Positions 7,755-14,844 of a stretch of 14,947 bases of DNA are shown one piece after another. The notes beneath the pieces are model-generated. The model worked only from the letters and a program-made list of their open reading frames with translations, was not told the origin of the DNA and made no database searches. The stretch comes from Gammaproteobacteria bacterium (GTDB lineage: Bacteria; Pseudomonadota; Gammaproteobacteria; DAOWEP01): NCBI GenBank assembly GCA_030638455.1, contig DAOWEP010000111.1, forward strand, positions 1 to 14,947. The letters are read 5' to 3'. The translations under genes were made by a program, and so were the position numbers. Every line of letters begins with the position of its first letter. Position 1 is the stretch's first letter.

Positions 7755-7879
7755 CAATAAATTACTTCATCCAAATACATAGTTAGCAGCGTAGCTGGGC
7801 TATTTCCTATACAATATCATTATATTATATTATTCGCCGGTGATTATTTACCCGGCCATGGCTGATTATCCTGGAATTC

Positions 7880-8020
7880 GCAGTTGGACGGCATGCAGAG
7901 TGCGTTTTTTATCGTGAATGGCAAGGCGCAATGAGGAAGAATAGCCCAGCCTATTGTGACGATTCGCAACGCGGCCAGTCTCGATAAAAAACATACTATG
8001 CGTGTCGTAGCGGCTTTGGT
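7880..8020. repeat. long imperfect inverted repeat upstream of hemA
   Basis: The arms at 7895-7914 and 7982-8001 are complementary at 17 of 20 positions, including a perfect 11-base core (GTTTTTTATCG and CGATAAAAAAC). Inside, a second imperfect stem runs from GGCAAGGCGCA (7920-7930) to GCAACGCGGCC (7965-7975), closing at AATAG/CTATT around CCCAGC. The block is more G/C-rich than its AT-rich flanks, suggesting a MITE-like or other dispersed palindrome. I saw no target-site duplication and no transposase. A 67-codon minus-strand reading frame across it is a by-product of the repeat. Confidence 0.6.
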
Positions 8021-8102
8021 GCAGGGAAGAACTTATGCCACAAAGCACAGGACGTGCGAGAGTGGCCACTCATTGGGTGAACTCTCTAAAACCATAAAAC
8101 GT

Positions 8103-8126
8103 TATATATTAACATGTTAATATATA
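8103..8126. promoter_or_regulatory. perfect 24-bp palindrome upstream of hemA
   Basis: Twelve bases on each side of the centre CA|TG are exactly complementary, with core TTAACATGTTAA flanked by alternating TA. It lies about 130 bases before the hemA ATG, in the region between the divergent operons. Perfect dyads like this are typical operators for dimeric regulators. It does not match the FNR/Anr consensus TTGAT-N4-ATCAA. No regulator is identified. The 8127-8254 stretch to hemA is AT-rich with several TATA-like hexamers, but I could not pick a convincing promoter. Confidence 0.4.
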
Positions 8127-8254
8127 CCCTAAGCGGTCAACTGCGGAATCTAGGATTATACAGCCTTGAGCCTATATACCATTATAAACCAATCTATATA
8201 ACAATGAACCAAGCTACTTTTTTGAGCGACCGGATCCAACAATAACCCACACTG

Positions 8255-9544
8255 ATGCCCTTGTTTATTCTTGGTATTAATCATACGACTGCACCTGTAG
8301 AAATACGGGAACGGGTGGCGTTTGCCCCTGAACGTCTTGCAAGCGCACTGGATGAAGCCAGAAAAGTACCGGGTATCGGCGAGGTGGCTATCCTATCTAC
8401 CTGCAACCGAACAGAATTGTATTGCTGTCAGGATCCGGAAATGGAAACCTCCCAGGCCGGGAAGACACATAATCGTATCGCAAACTGGCTGGCCGACTAT
8501 CATCAGCTTAGTCAGGAAGAATTACAGGATTATATTTATATCCACCCTGGCCAGGAAAGTATTCGGCATATCCTGCGAGTAGCCACGGGGCTCGATTCCT
8601 TGATACTGGGTGAACCGCAAATACTTGGCCAGTTAAAAAATGCCTACCACCAGGCCAGCCAGACAGGCACTCTAGGCACCCTGTTGGATCGGCTATTCCA
8701 GCATACCTTTTCAGTAGCCAAGCAGGTACGAACAGATACAGAAATTGGAGCCAGCCCGGTTTCAGTGGCCTTTGCAGCAGTTAGTCTTTCCAAACAGATC
8801 TTTGACAACCTGGAAGAACAAACCGCATTATTAATAGGCGCCGGAGAAACCATAGAACTGGCAGCACGACATTTGCATGACAACAAAATTGGACGCATGA
8901 TTATTGCCAACCGCACTATTGAACATGCGCATGATCTGGCACTGGAATTCGATGCATACGCCATTGCTCTGTCTGAATTACCCTCTCATCTAGCGGGGGC
9001 AGATATCATTATCTCATCCACTGCAAGTCCGGAACCAATACTGAACAAGCAAGACGTACAGCAAGCGCTAAAATCCAGAAAACATCAACCGATGTTTATG
9101 GTAGATATTGCGGTACCCAGAGACATAGAAACTGATGTAAGTGAGCTTGAAGACGTTTACCTGTATACGGTAGATGACTTGCAAAATGTTATATCTGATA
9201 ACCTGAAATCCAGAGAGAAAGCCGCAATTCAGGCAGAAGAAATTATCGACATGCAAGTCAAGCACTTCGTTGCCTGGATGAAATCACTGGATGCAGTGCA
9301 AACAATACGTGAATTCAGGCAGCAGGCAGAAGCCAGTCGTGATGAAGTATTACAAAAAGCACGACAACAACTGGAACAAGGGAAGCCATCAGAAGAAGTC
9401 TTGCAGTTCCTGGCGAATACTCTGACCAACAAACTGATTCATAGCCCCAGCGCCAATCTAAAATTGGCAGGCTCAGAGGGACGAAAGGAATTGATACGTG
9501 CCATGCGTGAGCTTTATGGCCTGAACAAATCGGACAAAACTTAA
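8255..9544 (+). CDS. hemA: glutamyl-tRNA reductase
   Basis: HemA reduces Glu-tRNA(Glu) with NADPH to glutamate-1-semialdehyde, the committed step of C5-pathway tetrapyrrole (heme, siroheme) synthesis. The product is 429 residues. The N-terminal catalytic domain begins MPLFILGINHTTAPVEIRER and carries nucleophile Cys50 in STCNRTELY. The NADPH-binding domain has LLIGAGETIELAARHL, and the C-terminal helical dimerisation domain covers about the last 100 residues. The ATG lacks a recognisable Shine-Dalgarno sequence, but the family N-terminus fixes the start. It opens the rightward operon and is followed after 27 bases by prfA, the classical gammaproteobacterial hemA-prfA-prmC order. Confidence 0.98.
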   Translation: MPLFILGINHTTAPVEIRERVAFAPERLASALDEARKVPGIGEVAILSTCNRTELYCCQDPEMETSQAGKTHNRIANWLADYHQLSQEELQDYIYIHPGQESIRHILRVATGLDSLILGEPQILGQLKNAYHQASQTGTLGTLLDRLFQHTFSVAKQVRTDTEIGASPVSVAFAAVSLSKQIFDNLEEQTALLIGAGETIELAARHLHDNKIGRMIIANRTIEHAHDLALEFDAYAIALSELPSHLAGADIIISSTASPEPILNKQDVQQALKSRKHQPMFMVDIAVPRDIETDVSELEDVYLYTVDDLQNVISDNLKSREKAAIQAEEIIDMQVKHFVAWMKSLDAVQTIREFRQQAEASRDEVLQKARQQLEQGKPSEEVLQFLANTLTNKLIHSPSANLKLAGSEGRKELIRAMRELYGLNKSDKT

Positions 9545-9571
9545 AAACCTGACACCCATCTTAATTAACGA

Positions 9572-10648
9572 ATGAAAGAGTCCATATACAATAAACTTGA
9601 GAACCTTGCCGAGCACTACGAGGAAGTAGGAAATCTGCTGGGTGACCCCGAAGTGATAAATAACCAGAACCGCTTTAGAAGCCTGTCACAGGAATATTCA
9701 CAACTCGGCCCGGTGGTTACCAGTTTTCAGGAATACAGGGAAATACTGCAAAGCCTGAAGAACGCACAGGAAATGCTAAATGACCCTGAAATGCGCGAGC
9801 TGGCAGAAGATGAAATCAACCAGGCGAAAGAAGGTAAGGTTGAGCTCGAACTAAACCTGCAAAAATTGCTGTTACCAACAGACCCGCACGACAACAGTAA
9901 TATCTATCTCGAGGTTCGTGCAGGCACAGGCGGTGACGAGGCCGCGCTGTTCGCGGGCAACCTGTTTAGAATGTATTCACGTTATGCAGAGATTCGTGGC
10001 TGGCAGGTTGAAATTATCAGTGAAAGCACCGGTGAACACGGAGGTTACAAGGAAATCATCTCCCGAATAGTGGGACGCGGGGCCTATTCCCGGTTGAAAT
10101 TTGAATCCGGCGTACACCGTGTACAGCGCGTGCCGGAAACAGAATCACAGGGCCGCATTCACACCTCAGCCTGTACCGTGGCCGTATTGCCAGAGGTAGA
10201 AGAGGTGGACCATGTAGACATCAACCCTGCCGACCTAAAGGTAGATACTTTCCGCGCATCTGGCGCTGGTGGGCAACATGTAAACAAAACAGATTCAGCA
10301 ATCCGTATTACCCATCTACCCAGCGGTATCGTGGTTGAATGTCAGGACGAACGCTCACAACATAAAAACAGGGCACGCGCCATGGCATTACTAAAGGCAC
10401 GCATGCTGGATATTGAACAACAGAAACAGCAGTCTGAACAGGCAGAAGACCGCCGACTACAGGTCGGTAGTGGTGACCGTTCAGAACGCATCAGAACCTA
10501 TAACTTCCCGCAAGGCAGGATGACGGACCACCGGGTCAACCTCACATTGTATAAACTGGATGAAATCATGACCGGCTCCCTGGATATGGTCATCGATCCC
10601 TTAATCAACGAACATCAGGCGGATCAGTTGGCCAAATTGGGAGAATAA
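9572..10648 (+). CDS. prfA: peptide chain release factor 1
   Basis: RF1 recognises UAA and UAG in the ribosomal A site and triggers peptide release. The 358-residue product aligns without gaps to E. coli RF1 through the middle. The stop-codon tripeptide is PET (usual form PxT) in RVQRVPETESQGR near residue 188, and the peptide-release GGQ is at residues 233-235 (bases 10268-10276) in SGAGGQHVN. PxT rather than SPF marks it as RF1, not RF2. The start at 9572 gives MKESIYNKLE, matching the family; no clear Shine-Dalgarno sequence precedes it. The next gene, prmC, encodes the enzyme that methylates Gln235. Confidence 0.98.
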   Translation: MKESIYNKLENLAEHYEEVGNLLGDPEVINNQNRFRSLSQEYSQLGPVVTSFQEYREILQSLKNAQEMLNDPEMRELAEDEINQAKEGKVELELNLQKLLLPTDPHDNSNIYLEVRAGTGGDEAALFAGNLFRMYSRYAEIRGWQVEIISESTGEHGGYKEIISRIVGRGAYSRLKFESGVHRVQRVPETESQGRIHTSACTVAVLPEVEEVDHVDINPADLKVDTFRASGAGGQHVNKTDSAIRITHLPSGIVVECQDERSQHKNRARAMALLKARMLDIEQQKQQSEQAEDRRLQVGSGDRSERIRTYNFPQGRMTDHRVNLTLYKLDEIMTGSLDMVIDPLINEHQADQLAKLGE

Positions 10649-10682
10649 GCATCTATCCCTGATATTCTGCTCTATATAGTTC

Positions 10683-11534
10683 ATGTCCCACTCCATTAAA
10701 AGCACACTCACCGAAGCACGGGAACGTTTATCTGCAACCAGCACTGAAAACGCATACCTGGATGCAGAAGTACTGTTGAGTTTTGTATTAAACAAAGACC
10801 GTAGCTACTTACATGCATGGCCAGAAAACACCCTGGCAGAAGCAGAAGTAAACCAATTTGAACAATTAATGAAACGTCGTGCTTCAGGCGAACCCGTCGC
10901 CCACTTGACGGGCCAACGAGAATTCTGGTCCATGATGCTGAATATCAGCAAGGACACACTCATACCAAGACCGGAAACCGAGCGACTGGTAGAATTGGCG
11001 CTGGCGTTGATTCCGGAAAACACCTCATATCAGATTGCAGACCTTGGCACAGGCAGCGGTGCCATCGCGCTTGCAATAGCACGGGAAAGACCCCAATGCA
11101 TAATCACTGCAACAGATGCATCTCAAGAGGCCCTTGCGATTGCACAATATAATGCGAAGCAACAAAAAATATCGAATGTAGTATTCAGACAAGGAAACTG
11201 GTGTGAAGCTTTAATAAAGGAAACCTATCAAATGATTGTCAGCAATCCCCCCTATATCGAATCCAATGACGAACATCTTTCTATCGGCGACGTCCGCTTT
11301 GAACCACAACAGGCACTCGAATCCGGCAAAGATGGACTGGATGCGATCCGGCTGATTACTCAACAGGCACGTACACATCTGAGGCCCGATGGCTGGCTGA
11401 TACTAGAACACGGATACAAACAACGAGATGCTGTTCTGAATCTGATGCAGCAACAGCATTACATAGACCTGAAAGCCTATGATGATCTGTCCGGCACCCC
11501 GAGAATTTGCATGGGGCGAGGCTATTGTGACTAA
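10683..11534 (+). CDS. prmC: release factor glutamine methyltransferase
   Basis: PrmC (HemK) transfers a methyl group from S-adenosylmethionine to the GGQ glutamine of RF1 and RF2, improving termination. At 283 residues it is close to the usual length. The N-terminal helical substrate-binding domain covers about residues 1-75. The Rossmann methyltransferase domain has the SAM loop DLGTGSGAIALA (from 120), the acidic ATDAS end of the next strand, and the glutamine-binding NPPY at 188-191. The start is ATG 34 bases after prfA, without an evident ribosome binding site. The neighbourhood fits its substrate. Confidence 0.97.
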   Translation: MSHSIKSTLTEARERLSATSTENAYLDAEVLLSFVLNKDRSYLHAWPENTLAEAEVNQFEQLMKRRASGEPVAHLTGQREFWSMMLNISKDTLIPRPETERLVELALALIPENTSYQIADLGTGSGAIALAIARERPQCIITATDASQEALAIAQYNAKQQKISNVVFRQGNWCEALIKETYQMIVSNPPYIESNDEHLSIGDVRFEPQQALESGKDGLDAIRLITQQARTHLRPDGWLILEHGYKQRDAVLNLMQQQHYIDLKAYDDLSGTPRICMGRGYCD

Positions 11535-11540
11535 ACCCTC

Positions 11541-11571
11541 TTGCCAATAACCATTTCTGGATAGATATAAT
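11541..11571 (+). promoter_or_regulatory. possible sigma-70 promoter for the small gene
   Basis: TTGCCA (11541-11546) and a perfect TATAAT (11566-11571) are separated by 19 bases, longer than the preferred 17. The surrounding sequence is very AT-rich, so a chance -10 match is easy. If real, it would let the 136-residue gene and moeB be transcribed apart from hemA-prfA-prmC. Confidence 0.3.
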
Positions 11572-11655
11572 ACATATTAATTATAATTATCAAATAGTTA
11601 TAGTTAATTAGGATATTAGCATGCTCTAATTAAGCACCTATAAATCGCTTGATTA

Positions 11656-11678
11656 TTATCCTCCCTGGGATAGGATAA
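11656..11678 (+). promoter_or_regulatory. hairpin covering the ribosome binding site of the small gene
   Basis: TTATCCT (11656-11662) pairs perfectly with AGGATAA (11672-11678) around a nine-base loop. The second arm contains AGGA, the Shine-Dalgarno sequence seven bases before the ATG at 11683. Folding would hide the ribosome binding site, giving a possible translational switch. No ligand or regulator can be inferred. Confidence 0.35.
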
Positions 11679-11682
11679 AAAC

Positions 11683-12093
11683 ATGCATGATGATAATGAA
11701 GAACTGATCAAGCGCCGGGAGATCCACTTCTGTAATCTGCACTCAGATTCTATCCAGGCGCAAACCGCCATGCTCCTGTTAAGCGATGTTGCGGGAATAC
11801 ATAGCATGGTTTTGATAAATGATCTCTGTCTGCATATAAGCTATGACATCCGACATATTTCACTCGAATTAGTAGAGACCGTGTTACAGGAGGTTGGCTT
11901 CCATCTGGATAATAGCTTAATGGTCAAGCTCAAGCGCGCTCTGTATTACTACACCGAAAATGTACAAAGAGATAACCTGGGATGCGTAGAACCTGACAAC
12001 AACAATACCCAGAAAGTATTTATTAGCCAATATCAGCAACGTGAACATGGCTGCCGTGACGAACGCCCAACACACTGGCGTAAATATCTGTAG
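11683..12093 (+). CDS. uncharacterised protein with an HMA-like, cysteine-poor domain
   Basis: I do not recognise this 136-residue protein as a named family. Residues about 12-75 show the beta-alpha-beta-beta-alpha-beta rhythm of heavy-metal-associated (ferredoxin-like) domains. The part from VAGIHSMVLINDLCLHISYD to HISLELVETVLQEVGFHL resembles HMA segments of the form 'GV..V.V......V.YD....S.E.I...L...GF', but the metal-binding CxxC is missing. The second half is charged, with Cys101 and Cys124 and a C-terminal THWRKYL. No signal peptide or membrane segment is seen, so it is probably cytoplasmic. It has its own AGGA site and lies between prmC and moeB, adjacent genes in Pseudomonas. A link to sulfur-carrier or metal chemistry is only a guess. 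Confidence 0.75.
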   Translation: MHDDNEELIKRREIHFCNLHSDSIQAQTAMLLLSDVAGIHSMVLINDLCLHISYDIRHISLELVETVLQEVGFHLDNSLMVKLKRALYYYTENVQRDNLGCVEPDNNNTQKVFISQYQQREHGCRDERPTHWRKYL

Positions 12094-12189
12094 CCTGTAA
12101 CCCCCTCATTACATTTACTCATCAACACCTTTACCCACTAACAACAGAAGTTGTTGCAACCACCTGTAGTTATAACTAATAATTGATTA

Positions 12190-12942
12190 ATGAACGATAA
12201 CCAACTCCTTCGTTACAGCCGCCAGATCATGCTGCCGCAGGTCGGTATTGAGGGACAGCAAAAACTACTGGATTCCAGGGTATTAATCATCGGACTTGGT
12301 GGCCTTGGCTCTCCGATTGCCATGTACCTTGCATCCGCTGGTGTCGGACACCTGACACTGGTGGATGATGATTCTGTAGAACTTTCCAACCTGCAAAGGC
12401 AAATTCTGCATACCCAACATGATATAGGCAAAAGCAAGGTAGATTCTGCGCAAGACACCTTGCTGGCATTAAATCCTGATATCAGCATTACAACATTCAG
12501 CACGAGGCTGGATGACAACGCATTATCGCAACAAGTACAACAAGCGGACATCATACTGGACGCCACCGATAACTTTGCCACCCGCTTTAAAATAAATGCG
12601 GCTTGCGTACAAAACCGAACACCACTGGTTTCCGGGGCGGCTATTCGTACCGAGGGGCAGGTTGCCGTGTTTCGGCCAGAATTAGATGACAGCCCGTGTT
12701 ACCGATGTTTGTACAAGGACGAAGGTGAGCTGGATGAAACCTGCACCGAAAACGGAGTGCTGGCACCACTGGTAGGCATCATAGGCAGTGTACAAGCCAT
12801 GGAAGCCATTAAAATATTGATCGGATTAGGTGAGAGTTTATGCGGCAAACTGTTAATCCTCGATGGCATGACGATGGAATGGCGTACCATCAAACTGAAT
12901 AAAGATCCGGACTGCCCGGTTTGCGGACTATTAGAAAAGTGA
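12190..12942 (+). CDS. moeB: sulfur-carrier adenylyltransferase MoeB/ThiF
   Basis: This E1-like enzyme adenylates the C-terminal glycine of a small sulfur carrier (MoaD for molybdopterin, or ThiS for thiazole) before thiocarboxylate formation. At 250 residues it is the single-domain form without a C-terminal rhodanese. The nucleotide loop IGLGGLGSP is at 34-42, VDDDSVELSNLQRQ at 58-71, DATDN at 124-128, two zinc CxxC pairs at 170/173 and 242/245, and Cys185 in ETCTENG. The long APLVGIIGSVQAMEAIK segment is closest to MoeB, and its position after prmC matches Pseudomonas, but ThiF activity cannot be excluded. No clear ribosome binding site precedes the ATG. Confidence 0.9.
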   Translation: MNDNQLLRYSRQIMLPQVGIEGQQKLLDSRVLIIGLGGLGSPIAMYLASAGVGHLTLVDDDSVELSNLQRQILHTQHDIGKSKVDSAQDTLLALNPDISITTFSTRLDDNALSQQVQQADIILDATDNFATRFKINAACVQNRTPLVSGAAIRTEGQVAVFRPELDDSPCYRCLYKDEGELDETCTENGVLAPLVGIIGSVQAMEAIKILIGLGESLCGKLLILDGMTMEWRTIKLNKDPDCPVCGLLEK

Positions 12943-12963
12943 ATACCCACGAAATAAAAACAA

Positions 12964-13016
12964 AGTCCAGGTCAGCTTATAGCCATAAGCGGCCTATCAC
13001 ATAATTTCACTGGACT
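12964..13016. repeat. nested inverted repeats after moeB
   Basis: AGTCCAG (12964-12970) and CTGGACT (13010-13016) bracket a perfect inner hairpin GCTTAT-AGCC-ATAAGC (12975-12990). There is no T-run on either strand, so it is not a standard terminator. It may be the folded 3' end of the moeB transcript. The rest of the moeB-to-PEP-CTERM interval holds only the regulatory sites listed separately. Confidence 0.4.
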
Positions 13017-13110
13017 ATTGCTCAATACTAAAAGCAGCCATTAAGCCCACCCTCCTAACCGTCCTCATCCCCCAAAATGGGTGATAAAAAACCCAATATC
13101 AAATTCAAAA

Positions 13111-13131
13111 AGTGTCAGGATTTTTTACACT
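13111..13131. promoter_or_regulatory. possible upstream activator site for the PEP-CTERM gene
   Basis: AGTGT and ACACT form an inverted repeat with an 11-base spacer. Its centre is about 73 bases before the -24 element, roughly -100 from the expected transcription start, where enhancer-binding activators of sigma-54 usually bind. In PEP-CTERM systems the activator is typically PrsR; assignment here is inference. Confidence 0.4.
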
Positions 13132-13192
13132 GTCCCAATCAAGAATAAATCTAATATTTTTAACTGCCTGTTTACCCTATCAATAATCATAT

Positions 13193-13208
13193 CGGCATAA
13201 TTCTTGCT
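13193..13208 (+). promoter_or_regulatory. sigma-54 (RpoN) promoter
   Basis: CGGCATAATTCTTGCT matches the -24/-12 consensus TGGCAY-N5-TTGCW at all conserved bases except the first T. The essential GG (13194-13195) and GC (13206-13207) have the required ten-base spacing. Transcription would start near 13219, leaving a leader of about 50 bases before the ATG at 13269. Confidence 0.7.
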
Positions 13209-13268
13209 TAATTTGTAATGAATTAAAAGAATTGAAGGAAAATTAATAAAGTGCCGGGGGAAATAATA

Positions 13269-13988
13269 ATGAAGATACGCAAGTATTTAGCAGCAACCTT
13301 TCTGTTTGCTGTTCTTTCTGTTTCGAATATTGTTAATGCATCACTTATTGATGGGGCGACACTCACAATGAATGCAGGAGTTCCAGAATGTGTGGGAGGT
13401 TTTGGAATCTATCCAACTTGCGATTGGGGAGTCACTTACAGCTCAGGCTCCTATTTCGATATGCGGAGCAATGGAAAGGAGGGGATTGAAAGCAACAACG
13501 GAATCATCCTTGGACAGGATCAACCCGCTTCGGGGAGTCATACAATGCAACCTAACGGCTCTGAGTCCCCCGGTATTGATAATCCATGGAGTTTCTTCGC
13601 CAACACAGGTATGCATCAGACTCTGCTGGGAAGCGGAGGTATTAAAATCTTGTCAGATGATGGCTCTGGTAATGTGCTGTTAGATTTTAGTGCATGGAAT
13701 GTTACCTGGAATGCTATTGACTCTATCGATATGGGCTCAGGTGCTCACAGTGGTGGTACAAACGGCATAGCAACAATGACTTGTGGAAATACATGTGAGG
13801 ATGGGGATACCTATTCGCTTGTTTATTATGCAACCGTTCCAAATGGTAACGTTTCCGGATTCGGGGGTGTGCAGTATTCGTTATTTCTAGAGGGAAGCGT
13901 GAACCCAGTCCCCGTACCAGCAGCAGTTTGGCTGTTTGGCTCTGGATTGATCGGATTAATCGGCATAGCCAAACGCAAGAAAACATAA
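13269..13988 (+). CDS. VPLPA/PEP-CTERM sorting-domain secreted protein
   Basis: This 239-residue protein has a Sec signal peptide (KIRK, a hydrophobic core, likely cleavage after VNA at residue 24). Its C-terminal sorting tail, from residue 214, consists of VPVPAAVWLFGSG, a short hydrophobic helix and the basic end KRKKT. That tail is the VPLPA variant of PEP-CTERM, recognised by exosortases, so the protein is expected to be processed at the inner membrane and released to the surface or polysaccharide matrix. The body is rich in Gly, Ser and Asn with two cysteine pairs (41/51 and the TCGNTC motif), suggesting disulfides. I prefer ATG 13269 (GGGGG eight bases upstream) over GTG 13251 because it gives a standard signal peptide. 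The ligand or role is unknown; no exosortase gene is in the window. Confidence 0.9.
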   Translation: MKIRKYLAATFLFAVLSVSNIVNASLIDGATLTMNAGVPECVGGFGIYPTCDWGVTYSSGSYFDMRSNGKEGIESNNGIILGQDQPASGSHTMQPNGSESPGIDNPWSFFANTGMHQTLLGSGGIKILSDDGSGNVLLDFSAWNVTWNAIDSIDMGSGAHSGGTNGIATMTCGNTCEDGDTYSLVYYATVPNGNVSGFGGVQYSLFLEGSVNPVPVPAAVWLFGSGLIGLIGIAKRKKT

Positions 13989-14014
13989 AAAGAATAAAGT
14001 ACATCATTCACTGA

Positions 14015-14038
14015 CCCCGCCATAGTGCGGGGTTTTTT
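14015..14038 (+). terminator. rho-independent terminator of the PEP-CTERM gene
   Basis: CCCCGC and GCGGGG form a perfect six-pair GC stem with loop CATAGT, followed directly by TTTTTT. It starts 26 bases after the PEP-CTERM stop codon. On the other strand there is no T-run, so it acts only rightward. Confidence 0.93.
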
Positions 14039-14166
14039 GTGCTTTGCTGAATGTCAGCTTTCGCTGTTTTGCTGCTTACCATGGGAAATTCACAAAGGTC
14101 GGCTTCAGGGTGGAAGCAGATATACGATCATTTATGAAAATTGACTGAAAGCGCCCGATAAACTAT

Positions 14167-14817
14167 TCAGAAAGGCCACAAACTCCAGCCCCTATCCAGA
14201 CTTTTCTCACACCGCGCAAGCTGGGCACGGTAGTTTTTTGCACGTGCATCTACCTTGCGTGCAACCTTAACCAGCCATCGTTTCTTGTTATAGGTCTTGC
14301 GTTCATAACCACCATGCCCTTCGTGGTAGGCCAGGTACTGGCTGTAGGCATCCCACTTTGATATTCCCAACCTCTTATTGGATACGCTTCCATACCACCC
14401 AATAAAATCGACTGCGTCTTCAAAATCATCCCGGTCTGCCCAGCGGTTTCCGGTTTTGGTTTTATACCAGTTCCATGTGGCATCCTTGACTTGCGCATAA
14501 CCATAAGCGGACGATTGTCGGAACCACGGTATTACCCATAACAGGGTTCCCCTTGGTGGCTTGGCGTCGTGTGTGAATTTAGATTCTTGATAGATAATGG
14601 CCAGCTGCACATGCACCGGCACCCCCCATTTTTTATAAGAGCGATAGGCGCTTTTATACCAGCCATCTTTCTCTCTGAAGATCTCACAACCGCCGTTCAT
14701 GTTTTTAGGTGGAGAGGTCGAGCAAGCGGAAAGCGCTACTATCATCAAGAGAGAAAGGCCACTCAGAGTAACTCGAAGAGTTTTTGATTTATTAATATTT
14801 AACGGTTGACCTGACAC
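14167..14817 (-). CDS. transglycosylase-like (SLT-type) lipoprotein
   Basis: The 216-residue product has a lipoprotein signal ending ALSACS, with Cys32 as the acylation site and Ser at +2, so it should sit in the outer membrane facing the peptidoglycan. The rest resembles a lysozyme-like lytic transglycosylase domain: the catalytic Glu78 in IIYQESKF, SAYGYAQVKDATWNWY at about 103-118, and YLAYHEGHGGY near 161-171. Such enzymes cleave the glycan strand of peptidoglycan, forming 1,6-anhydro ends. Activity here is inferred from motifs. The start is GTG, with GGAG seven bases upstream. It begins 27 bases after the hslO stop and is probably cotranscribed. No terminator was seen between it and 14040. 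Confidence 0.82.
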   Translation of the reverse strand: MSGQPLNINKSKTLRVTLSGLSLLMIVALSACSTSPPKNMNGGCEIFREKDGWYKSAYRSYKKWGVPVHVQLAIIYQESKFTHDAKPPRGTLLWVIPWFRQSSAYGYAQVKDATWNWYKTKTGNRWADRDDFEDAVDFIGWYGSVSNKRLGISKWDAYSQYLAYHEGHGGYERKTYNKKRWLVKVARKVDARAKNYRAQLARCEKSLDRGWSLWPF

Positions 14818-14844
14818 AGATAAACTCCGATATTAATTTTATAG

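Noticed and set aside
7866..8069. 67-codon minus-strand reading frame upstream of hemA
   Set aside because: It runs through the large inverted repeat, has no ribosome binding site and no recognisable protein features; the reading frame is a by-product of the palindrome.
8060..8071. GAGTGGCCACTC palindrome as an operator
   Set aside because: Twelve bases only, at the edge of the large repeat region, and not distinguishable from chance or from part of that element.
12140..12155. Hairpin AACAAC-AGAA-GTTGTT before moeB as terminator
   Set aside because: The stem is A/T-rich and lacks a following T-run; too weak to call.
13063..13082. Terminator TCATCC/GGGTGA after moeB
   Set aside because: The stem contains a G-T pair and is followed by A-rich, not T-rich, sequence on the plus strand; the minus strand has no T-run after it either.
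13251..13268. GTG start giving six extra residues to the PEP-CTERM protein
   Set aside because: ATG 13269 has a closer purine-rich site and gives the standard MKIRK signal-peptide start; the GTG form remains possible but less likely.
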